From assembly GCA_026414125.1 (NCBI GenBank), contig JAOAJQ010000025.1:1-11012 (forward strand): a DNA stretch of 11,012 nt. The letters run 5' to 3'. Both the position numbers and the translations under genes were made by a program. Shown one piece after another: positions 5,723-11,012 of this stretch (within the stretch, counting starts at the first letter, position 1; every line of letters starts with the position of its first letter). Under the pieces are notes generated by a model. That model was not told the DNA's origin and did no database searches. It worked only from the letters and a program-made list of their open reading frames with translations. This DNA is from Thermoproteota archaeon (GTDB lineage Archaea > Thermoproteota > EX4484-205 > JAAOZP01).

Positions 5723-6301
5723 TTACTGTTTAGATAGGAAGGAGATTATTTCGCGGCAGAACTCAGGAAGATCATCCGGAACTCTTCCAGTTACTATGTT
5801 ACCGTCTCTAACGGCTGGAACATCTTCAAAAATTGCACCCGCGTTAATCAGATCGTCTCGAACAGCCTCGTATGCTGTGACCCTCTTGCCCTTAACTATG
5901 CCTGCTGAAATCAGCACTTGGGGACCGTGACATATGGCTGCTATTAGCTTCCCCAGCTGATTCGTTCTCCTAACCAGCTCAACGACATTCTTATCGATCC
6001 TCAAAGCGTCTGGTGAGAATCCGCCGGGGAAAAGGAGGCAATCTACTTCCTCAGGTTTTATATCTTCAAGCGTTTTTATGATGTAACGCCTGCCAGGAAC
6101 CATGACTTCAAGAGGCACAGGCGTTCCATACCTGCCGGATACAGGCTTCTCAGCAGAGGGTCTTGGATGCAGCCCACTCTTAACCGGCACAACGATGACC
6201 TTAGCTCCCTCTTCGCTCAACCGCAGTAAAGGATATAGCAACTCAACATCCTCAAACTCATTAGCTACGATTATAACTATGTTCTTTCCACTGAGGCTCA
6301 T
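5723..6301 (-). CDS. DJ-1/PfpI family protein (peptidase C56-like)
   Basis: The family includes the archaeal intracellular protease PfpI, glyoxalase- or deglycase-type enzymes that act on methylglyoxal-modified molecules, and chaperones; its in vivo role is debated. The nucleophile elbow is AAICHGP with C124 and H125. The acidic partner is E17 in ANEFEDVEL, equivalent to E12 of the Pyrococcus enzyme. The protein has 192 residues against about 166 in classical PfpI. The excess is mainly a proline-rich insertion near residues 43-62 (LHPRPSAEKPVSGRYG), plus a few N-terminal residues. The ATG at 6301 lies about 23 bases from a TATA box and lacks a Shine-Dalgarno, so it is probably leaderless and separate from the dehydrogenase 59 bases upstream. 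One counted line is 47% GC, between the two blocks. A link to carbonyl stress from the neighbouring catabolic genes is only an inference. Confidence 0.88.
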   Translation of the reverse strand: MSLSGKNIVIIVANEFEDVELLYPLLRLSEEGAKVIVVPVKSGLHPRPSAEKPVSGRYGTPVPLEVMVPGRRYIIKTLEDIKPEEVDCLLFPGGFSPDALRIDKNVVELVRRTNQLGKLIAAICHGPQVLISAGIVKGKRVTAYEAVRDDLINAGAIFEDVPAVRDGNIVTGRVPDDLPEFCREIISFLSKQ

Positions 6302-6318
6302 GTGTAGGAAAAGTAGTC

Positions 6319-6328
6319 AGTATTTAAA
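6319..6328 (-). promoter_or_regulatory. TATA box of the DJ-1/PfpI gene
   Basis: On the minus strand this reads CTTTTAAATA, preceded by the purine-rich GAAAAG suited to a BRE. It is centred about 23 bases before the ATG at 6301, which fits a leaderless transcript. Confidence 0.6.
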
Positions 6329-6360
6329 AGCTTTTCGATTTTATACTTGTGTAAATATAG

Positions 6361-7392
6361 CTATGTTGATTCATTTACTGATTTCAAGCATATTCGTAAG
6401 TTTCTGCATTTCATGGGATCTACAATAATACCCTCAATTGTTTTCTTGTCTAAATAGTTGAAAATTGCTTCAACTATTGTATCGTCCATAGCTGCCAGTG
6501 CTTCCCTAGTATATGCCGCTATATGAGGTGTAATCACGACATTGCTATACTTCAGAAGCGGGTGCTCAAGACCTATCGGCTCCTTTTCAACAACATCCAG
6601 CGCTACTCCACTCACAATGCCTTTCTCTATGGCTTCAACAAGAGCATCCTGATCTATAAGTTCTCCTCTCGCAGTATTAACCACTATTATTCCTCTCCTT
6701 GCACCCATTAGCATTTCTCTGCTAATGATATGGTAAGTTTCAGGGCTAAGATTCGTATGAAGAGTGACTATGTCGCTTTTAGCCATAAGTTCAGCAATAC
6801 TGCTAGCTGGAATAACCTCGAGAGCCTTCATCTTCTCCTCTTGTACATAGGGATCGTAGGCGATTACTTTGGAGCCAAATCCCTTTCGAAGAATTTCAGC
6901 CACTTTAGAGCCAATATTGCCGAAGCCTATGACACCGATTGTGAGGCTGCTTATATTCCTGCTTACGAATTTAGCACGCTCCTGCCATTCGCCTTTTCTA
7001 ACAGAATTATTCGCTTCTACAATATGTCTCAGTGCGGAAAGCATTAAAGCTACAGTATGCTCTGCAACAGCCTCCCTTTCTTTATACCCAGGTACAGCAA
7101 CGATTTTCACCCCGTGCTCTTCCGCTGCCTTCAAATCAACATTATCAAGACCTATCCCATGTCTCAAAATCATGACTACGTCTAAATTACTTTTAAAGAA
7201 CTCTTCGTCATATCGCGGTGTCACGCTTGCTACGACAAAATGATAGCCGAAGAGCTTTTCAGCCAATTCTTTCCCGGACGCATTCTTCGAGACTTCAATC
7301 TGATCCACGATGCATCTTGCTGCAAGCCTACTTATAGCATCAGTAAACCTTCCAAAAGACTTAGAGTTCACAATTGCTACACGGGGCTTCAT
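6361..7392 (-). CDS. D-isomer-specific 2-hydroxyacid dehydrogenase (SerA/GyaR-like)
   Basis: The family oxidises D-2-hydroxyacids or reduces 2-oxoacids with NAD(P): 3-phosphoglycerate, glyoxylate, hydroxypyruvate, or sugar acids. The protein has 343 residues and no C-terminal ACT regulatory domain. The Rossmann fingerprint is GVIGFGNIG (153-161), with D180 in AYDPY favouring NAD over NADP. The catalytic trio is R242 (NTARGELID), E271 (VEKEP) and H290 (ITPHIA). The substrate loop RHGIGLDNVD (77-86) resembles that of phosphoglycerate dehydrogenase, but has histidine where alanine is usual. In-frame starts at 7401 (GTG) and 7398 (ATG, overlapping the upstream stop) exist. The ATG at 7392 is preferred, with ggtgat 4-5 bases upstream. 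It is translationally coupled to the aldolase, which argues against a housekeeping serine role. The substrate is unknown. Confidence 0.88.
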   Translation of the reverse strand: MKPRVAIVNSKSFGRFTDAISRLAARCIVDQIEVSKNASGKELAEKLFGYHFVVASVTPRYDEEFFKSNLDVVMILRHGIGLDNVDLKAAEEHGVKIVAVPGYKEREAVAEHTVALMLSALRHIVEANNSVRKGEWQERAKFVSRNISSLTIGVIGFGNIGSKVAEILRKGFGSKVIAYDPYVQEEKMKALEVIPASSIAELMAKSDIVTLHTNLSPETYHIISREMLMGARRGIIVVNTARGELIDQDALVEAIEKGIVSGVALDVVEKEPIGLEHPLLKYSNVVITPHIAAYTREALAAMDDTIVEAIFNYLDKKTIEGIIVDPMKCRNLRICLKSVNEST

Positions 7393-7397
7393 CGCCA

Positions 7398-8297
7398 TCA
7401 CCTTAAGCTTTCCGCGTACTCAATATAAGGCTCAGAGATTCTCTTGATCTCCATCTTTTCTTCTTCAGAGAGTTTCCTCAATTGTATTGGAGAGGACCCG
7501 ACGTCAATCCCCCTAAGTCTAAGTATTTCCCTTAGAACAACCTGGGTTTCAACCCCGAATCTACTTAATTCTCTCCTAATCCTGTTTATAATGCTTTGAA
7601 GCTCGAAGGCTTTTTTAACATCCCCATTTTTTACGGCAGAATAAAGCGATAAAGGGATTTCTGGAAACGCGTTAACTATACCGCAGATGTGGGCTTTAGC
7701 TCCTATTAAAAAAGTCACTGCTATTAGCGAGTCCCCGGCTCCTGCAACATAATGAGTCTTTCCAAACATGTCAATATAGTTTTGAAGCTGCTCCACATCG
7801 TAACTCGTATCCTTTATACCCATTACGCTCGGGACCTCCTTAATTATAGATTCGAAATCGCTCGGCGAAATATTATACCCCTGTCTCCCCTTATTATTGT
7901 ACACCATTAATGGGGCACCAGCTTTTGAAAGATAGTTATAGTATGAAATTAACCCTGCCTTACCTGGTTTATGATAGATCGGACCTACGGAACTGACTGC
8001 GCCGATTTCCATGTCTGCCGCATGTTTAGCCAGCTCAAGAGCAGTCTTTACATCTGCCGCACCAACATGAGCAATGACGCTGGTTTTATCTGGAACGGTT
8101 TCAACTACTTTTTCAAGCATCCTTTCACGTTCATCTTTACTTATGAGTATTCCTTCACCGTAAGTCCCAAGTATAAAAAAGCCTTTAACCCCTTTCTCAA
8201 TCAGGAAGCTCATTAGTGAAGCAACCCCTTCTCCGTCGACTTCAACATCATTTTTAAGTGGAGTTATTATCGCCGCAACAATACCCTCAGGATACAT
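7398..8297 (-). CDS. DapA-family aldolase (dihydrodipicolinate synthase/KDG aldolase superfamily)
   Basis: These class I aldolases form a Schiff base with pyruvate (or lose it from a product) and make or cleave a C-C bond. The 299-residue length is typical. The Schiff-base lysine is K162 in MGIKDTSYD. The proton-relay residues are T45 (GTYGEG), Y108 (GPIYHKP) and Y133 (MVYNNKGRQG). Two positions differ from standard DHDPS: the second threonine of GTTGE is Y46, and the YNxP loop reads YNNK. Both line the substrate pocket. A lysine-biosynthesis role is therefore unlikely, and cleavage of a 2-keto-3-deoxy acid or similar compound more so; this part is inference. The stop overlaps an in-frame start of the dehydrogenase (TGATG), and the kinase lies 47 bases upstream, so the three genes probably work in one pathway. 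The AT-rich composition matches the kinase and dehydrogenase. Confidence 0.87.
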   Translation of the reverse strand: MYPEGIVAAIITPLKNDVEVDGEGVASLMSFLIEKGVKGFFILGTYGEGILISKDERERMLEKVVETVPDKTSVIAHVGAADVKTALELAKHAADMEIGAVSSVGPIYHKPGKAGLISYYNYLSKAGAPLMVYNNKGRQGYNISPSDFESIIKEVPSVMGIKDTSYDVEQLQNYIDMFGKTHYVAGAGDSLIAVTFLIGAKAHICGIVNAFPEIPLSLYSAVKNGDVKKAFELQSIINRIRRELSRFGVETQVVLREILRLRGIDVGSSPIQLRKLSEEEKMEIKRISEPYIEYAESLR

Positions 8298-8327
8298 AAC
8301 TATGCCTTTATCCTTTAAAAATCCAAA

Positions 8328-8337
8328 CTATATAAGT
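8328..8337 (-). promoter_or_regulatory. Possible internal TATA box before the aldolase
   Basis: On the minus strand CTTATATAGT lies about 35 bases before the aldolase ATG, in the 47-base gap after the kinase stop. It would give a leader of about 9 bases. It may allow aldolase and dehydrogenase expression independent of the kinase. The gap is AT-rich, so a chance match is possible. Confidence 0.45.
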
Positions 8338-8344
8338 TTTATCT

Positions 8345-9865
8345 TTACGTTTTTCGAATATTTTTTCTCCCAACGCTTCTCAAAAGTTTAACGAGTTCAA
8401 CGAAAGCAGCATAGTTTTCCTCATAAACCATTCTATTCTTCTCTATTGGCACAACTTTCTCTCTGACGTTAACCCATTTATTTGAAAACTCTTCTATGCT
8501 AGAGAGACTTAAAGCATTAAAAGCTAATGCTGCCGCACCATAATTGGTGGCATCTTCACCTGTTGCTACAACGTTAATCTCACTACCGAGAATATCTGAA
8601 AGAATTTGCGCCCACAATCTAGATTTTGAACCTCCTCCTACTAAGTATATTTCGTCTAAGCTTATTGAGTTTTCAGAAAGAGCGTCGGCAATCGCTCTAA
8701 CGACATACCCTACTCCCTCCATTATCGATCTTATAAAATGAGCTCTACCGCATCTTCTAGAGATGCCGAGGAAAGCGCCTGTCAAATTCGGGTCTCTATA
8801 CGGAAACCTTTCACCAGTAAGAAAAGGTAGAAAGATAAGGCCTTCTGAACCTGGTAATGCTTTTTCTGCTTCTAAGTCGAGAATACTGTAAGGGTCTTTA
8901 CAAATACTACTGCCGATTATAGTTTCCATCTGGCCGAAATTGTCTCTAAACCACCTTAAACAGTCTCCACCGCTATTCGAAGCACCTCCCAAGGCATAGA
9001 ACCCATTTGCCGCATAATAAGTAAAGAACCGCATTTCCAAACTCTTGTCGAGAACCACTTTCCTTGAAAGCTTTCTAATAACTCCCGTACTTCCAATGCT
9101 TAAAACTGTACCCTTTTCTGTTAAACCTAGGCCGAAATTCTGCGCAGCGCCGTCAAACGTTGCAAAGACGATTTTCGCATCTGGATTAAACCCGTATTCT
9201 CCGCAAACTTTGAGCGGGATAGTGTCGAAAATTTTTCCACCTTCACACAGTCTTGGAAACCTGTTTTCATCTATGCCAAGCAAGTTAAGAACTTTCTCAC
9301 TGTACTTAAGTTTCCTGATGTTAACAATCCCGCCTCCACTGGCTGTGGCAAGATCTATATACGGCTCCGTTGTTAAACCGGTCTTCCACAATAAATAATC
9401 CTTGCAAAACAAAAAATATCTGGCCTCTTTAAAAGCGCTAGGTTCCTTTTTCATGAACCAATAAAGCCTGTACGGCATGAATACAAAGATTGGGGGAGCC
9501 CCAGTTTCCTCGTATAGTTCATAGGGATTAGCTTTTTCCAGCAACTCTTTTTCAACCTCTGCTGCCCTAGTATCATGATGCGTTATCACTTTAGTTAAAG
9601 GGGTTCCATCCTTTTCTACGAGCAGCATGCTATGGTTGTAAGTCGTCACCGATATTGCTTCAATACTTCTCCCATACTTTTTGCCGAAATAATCCAGCAT
9701 AAAGGTGAAAGACTCTAAAAGTTCTTTCGGCTCATGCCCAGCAAACCTGTTTTCCAAGTAAAGCGTTATCTCGTGGATTCGCCTCTCAACAACTTTCCCC
9801 TCATTATTTATAACAAGACCTTTCATATTAGTACTGCCAACATCAATCGTGAGAACCAAACTCAT
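8345..9865 (-). CDS. FGGY-family carbohydrate kinase
   Basis: It transfers phosphate from ATP to a sugar, polyol or sugar acid (family members act on xylulose, gluconate, glycerol, ribulose, fuculose, erythritol and others). The 506-residue length is standard. The N-terminal phosphate-binding motif is TIDVGSTNMKG (6-16). The catalytic base is D238 in FDGAAQNFG, and a second phosphate loop is LSIGSTG (255-261). The FGGY signature GGGSKSRLWAQILSD spans 410-424, and NYGAAALA (441-448) closes the ATP site. The overall pattern is nearest the xylulokinase/gluconokinase side, but I cannot name the substrate. The ATG at 9865 has an in-frame stop 22 bases upstream and no Shine-Dalgarno. A TATA-like agtataaaa touches the ATG and is too close to drive it. 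It is first in the AT-rich kinase-aldolase-dehydrogenase cluster. Confidence 0.92.
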   Translation of the reverse strand: MSLVLTIDVGSTNMKGLVINNEGKVVERRIHEITLYLENRFAGHEPKELLESFTFMLDYFGKKYGRSIEAISVTTYNHSMLLVEKDGTPLTKVITHHDTRAAEVEKELLEKANPYELYEETGAPPIFVFMPYRLYWFMKKEPSAFKEARYFLFCKDYLLWKTGLTTEPYIDLATASGGGIVNIRKLKYSEKVLNLLGIDENRFPRLCEGGKIFDTIPLKVCGEYGFNPDAKIVFATFDGAAQNFGLGLTEKGTVLSIGSTGVIRKLSRKVVLDKSLEMRFFTYYAANGFYALGGASNSGGDCLRWFRDNFGQMETIIGSSICKDPYSILDLEAEKALPGSEGLIFLPFLTGERFPYRDPNLTGAFLGISRRCGRAHFIRSIMEGVGYVVRAIADALSENSISLDEIYLVGGGSKSRLWAQILSDILGSEINVVATGEDATNYGAAALAFNALSLSSIEEFSNKWVNVREKVVPIEKNRMVYEENYAAFVELVKLLRSVGRKNIRKT

Positions 9866-9920
9866 TTTTATACTGTTTCTTTTGTTTCAACACCTTCTTA
9901 ATAACTCTTCGCCGAGACAT
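9843..9920 (-). CDS. Possible 25-codon basic upstream ORF overlapping the kinase start
   Basis: From ATG 9920 the minus strand encodes MSRRRVIKKVLKQKKQYKN and six more residues, ending at TGA 9843-9845. It overlaps the kinase start by 23 bases in another frame. Its ATG lies about 28 bases from a TATA box (9945-9952), as for a leaderless start. It could be a regulatory leader peptide or pure chance; I have no homology to offer. Confidence 0.2.
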   Translation of the reverse strand: MSRRRVIKKVLKQKKQYKNEFGSHD

Positions 9921-9944
9921 GGCTAGCGTTTCTCTGCAATTGTG

Positions 9945-9952
9945 TTTTATAT
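9945..9952 (-). promoter_or_regulatory. Probable TATA box of the kinase cluster
   Basis: On the minus strand the octamer ATATAAAA is a strong TATA match. Transcription would begin near 9922, giving the kinase a leader of about 57 bases, which is long for this window and contains the short basic ORF. No better-placed TATA precedes the kinase ATG. Confidence 0.5.
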
Positions 9953-10050
9953 TCGTAACAATTACTTGGCCGCAAAACCTTTTATTCGGAAGCGGATGGA
10001 GAACCGGTGAATAAAAGCATTCACAGCCGCGTTAAGCATGAGCTAAAAGA

Positions 10051-10058
10051 TTTTTATA
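10051..10058 (+). promoter_or_regulatory. Probable TATA box of the small acidic gene
   Basis: The sequence tttttata (10051-10058), preceded by aaaaga, is centred about 31 bases before the TTG at 10086. That implies a leader of only a few bases and no Shine-Dalgarno. Confidence 0.5.
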
Positions 10059-10085
10059 CGTTTTCAAGGGCTTTGAAAAAACAGG

Positions 10086-10334
10086 TTGCCGCGTAAGGAG
10101 TCCCGCATACTTCTAGACGCCGAGGTCTTAGTGAGGCTCGCATACCTAACGATTACTGGTGAAACGGATCTGAAAAACTTAGAAACCCTTAGGTTCACAT
10201 ATGAGCAGGCTGGGGGCCAGACAATTATCGGCGAGGCTCCTCTTGAAGACTCGCTTGAACTGACACCGCTTGAAGACCTCCGCAGGTTCTTCGAGGAGAC
10301 GCTAGGCTCCTCGGAGGGTTTGAAGGAAGAGTGA
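10086..10334 (+). CDS. Small acidic protein of unknown function
   Basis: I do not recognise this 82-residue protein. The N-terminus (MPRKESRILLDAEVLVRLAY) is basic then helical and hydrophobic, with no obvious signal peptide or membrane segment. The middle has mixed character (TFTYEQ-like strand, GGQTIIGEA). The C-terminal third is strongly acidic (LEDLRRFFEETLGSSEGLKEE) and looks helical. There is no cysteine. The TTG is the only reasonable start: an in-frame TGA lies 12 bases upstream, and a TATA box is about 31 bases away. The opposite strand is also open here (10064-10351), but that frame is serine-rich low-complexity sequence with no promoter and overlaps the end of the surface-protein gene. 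The gene is GC-rich like the core genes. It ends 16 bases from the convergent surface-protein gene. Confidence 0.6.
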   Translation: MPRKESRILLDAEVLVRLAYLTITGETDLKNLETLRFTYEQAGGQTIIGEAPLEDSLELTPLEDLRRFFEETLGSSEGLKEE

Positions 10335-10350
10335 AGACAGCGGCTTGACA

Positions 10351-11012
10351 CTATAGTTCCTCAAACTCGTATTCTTCAGCCTTCCTCGGAGCCAGCCTTT
10401 CTCTTCCTTTAAGTATTTTAAACAATATTATTGCAACCATGATTAGGAAGACCCCGACTATTATTAGAACCACGTTCAGCGACATGGGTATTCTTACTAT
10501 TACCTGCCTCTCCGTCAGGAAGCTTACCTTAAAAGTTGCCGAGTATCCAAGGTTGGTTACTGTGAGCGTCAGCTCACCCCCGGCAACCCTGCTTATGTTA
10601 ACAGTGCCACCCGACCCGGTAACATACTTGGCCTGAGTATTATTCGTGAAGACCGCCTTCAGCTCGGCACCCTCTATGGGCATTGAAAAAGGATCGACCA
10701 CCTTTATGGATCCGCTTACAACGTTGCACAAAACCCTGATCACCTTAGGCTCATTAACATAGATTATCTTAGCTTCGTCGAGAACGTTCAACCCTGCGTA
10801 TTTAACCATTGTCAGCCTAAGGTCTCCCCCGATTGTCCAGAAGCCTCTTAAAGTCCCGTTGAAAACAGTGTTATTGGGAAGCGTGCAAACGTAGAAGAAA
10901 GGTTGTAAAGGTGCATTATCCTTGTCGACGAAGCTCAGGTTAACCAGGTACTCCTTCTTATACTCCGCCGTCAGCTTAAGGTCTCCTTCCACAGTCAAGA
11001 CTAGCTCTGGAG
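10351..11012 (-). CDS. Membrane-anchored surface protein, C-terminal part (cut by window edge)
   Basis: The frame is open to the window edge with no stop, so this is the last 219 or so residues of a larger protein; the TTG at 10998 is not a convincing start. Counting from that TTG, residues about 1-90 are beta-rich. Residues about 95-160 (VSGSIKVVDPFSMPIEGAEL and on) resemble a carboxypeptidase-regulatory/Ig-like beta sandwich. A single membrane helix (about 172-194, NVVLIIVGVFLIMVAIILF) follows, then a short charged tail starting KGRERLAPRK and rich in glutamate. This gives an outside-to-inside C-terminal anchor. Five N-glycosylation sequons (N20, N42, N47, N119, N134) lie on the outer side, as in archaeal S-layer or substrate-binding surface glycoproteins. 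The function of the missing N-terminus decides its role. Confidence 0.8.
   Translation of the reverse strand, partial: PELVLTVEGDLKLTAEYKKEYLVNLSFVDKDNAPLQPFFYVCTLPNNTVFNGTLRGFWTIGGDLRLTMVKYAGLNVLDEAKIIYVNEPKVIRVLCNVVSGSIKVVDPFSMPIEGAELKAVFTNNTQAKYVTGSGGTVNISRVAGGELTLTVTNLGYSATFKVSFLTERQVIVRIPMSLNVVLIIVGVFLIMVAIILFKILKGRERLAPRKAEEYEFEEL

Larger units (their letters stand above)
9921..10085. other. Intergenic region between divergent kinase and small gene
   Basis: Outside the TATA boxes this stretch holds a perfect 6-bp inverted repeat, gtgaat (10007-10012) and attcac (10019-10024), with a 6-base spacer. It lies between the two divergent promoters and could be a regulator binding site or a hairpin. 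A 31-codon plus-strand ORF (9919-10014) shows no sign of being real. I see nothing else here. Confidence 0.35.

Noticed and set aside
7393..7401. GTG 7401 or ATG 7398 as the dehydrogenase start
   Set aside because: Both fall on the Shine-Dalgarno-like ggtgat; ATG 7392 has proper spacing. ATG 7398 cannot be fully excluded because it overlaps the upstream stop.
9919..10014. 31-codon plus-strand ORF in the kinase/small-gene spacer
   Set aside because: It has no correctly placed TATA or ribosome-binding site and no recognisable composition.
10064..10351. 95-codon minus-strand frame opposite the small acidic gene
   Set aside because: It is serine-rich, low complexity, overlaps the stop codon of the surface-protein gene, and has no promoter; the plus-strand frame is more protein-like and has a TATA box.
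1..11012. CRISPR arrays, insertion sequences, rRNA, toxin-antitoxin pairs
   Set aside because: I read both strands and saw no regularly spaced direct repeats, transposase motifs, rRNA segments or paired small genes.

Overview
The window looks like chromosome from a thermophilic archaeon, most likely in the Thermoproteota/TACK group. The evidence is a class I lysyl-tRNA synthetase, the archaeal mevalonate trio (HMG-CoA synthase, thiolase, DUF35 zinc-ribbon/OB protein), TATA boxes about 23-28 bases before start codons that lack a Shine-Dalgarno, several TTG starts, and a tRNA gene interrupted at a non-canonical site by a short bulge-helix-bulge intron. The genus cannot be fixed from sequence alone.

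Layout. Positions 1-99 hold no gene I can support. A minus-strand tRNA-Arg(CCG) at 100-193 carries an 18-nt intron in its anticodon stem. It is divergent from lysS (244-1872, plus), and the two appear to share one TATA element. Next on the plus strand comes the first part of the mevalonate pathway: HMG-CoA synthase (2022-3071), acetoacetyl-CoA thiolase (3079-4245) and the DUF35 protein (4251-4718). Spacing is very tight and each downstream gene has a strong Shine-Dalgarno, so this is an operon whose products are expected to form one channelling complex that makes HMG-CoA from acetyl-CoA for isoprenoid lipids. An endonuclease IV-like TIM-barrel gene (4811-5650) follows, with its own promoter and a hairpin plus T-tract terminator.

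The strand then switches. On the minus strand, in transcription order, lie an FGGY carbohydrate kinase (9865-8345), a DapA-family pyruvate-type aldolase (8297-7398), a D-2-hydroxyacid dehydrogenase (7392-6361) and a separately promoted DJ-1/PfpI protein (6301-5723). The first three sit in clearly AT-rich DNA (33-38% GC in hand-counted lines, against about 60% in the mevalonate block). They look like an acquired or accessory catabolic cassette for a sugar, polyol or sugar acid. The exact substrate is not readable from the sequence, and this is the best candidate here for an undescribed pathway.

The right end returns to GC-rich DNA. It has a small acidic protein of unknown function with a TTG start (10086-10334, plus), facing the C-terminal part of a membrane-anchored, probably glycosylated surface protein (10351 to the window edge, minus). 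No CRISPR array, insertion sequence or rRNA is visible. The longest stretch outside the called protein genes is about 220 bases (9866-10085); it holds promoter elements, a possible 25-codon upstream ORF and an inverted repeat.
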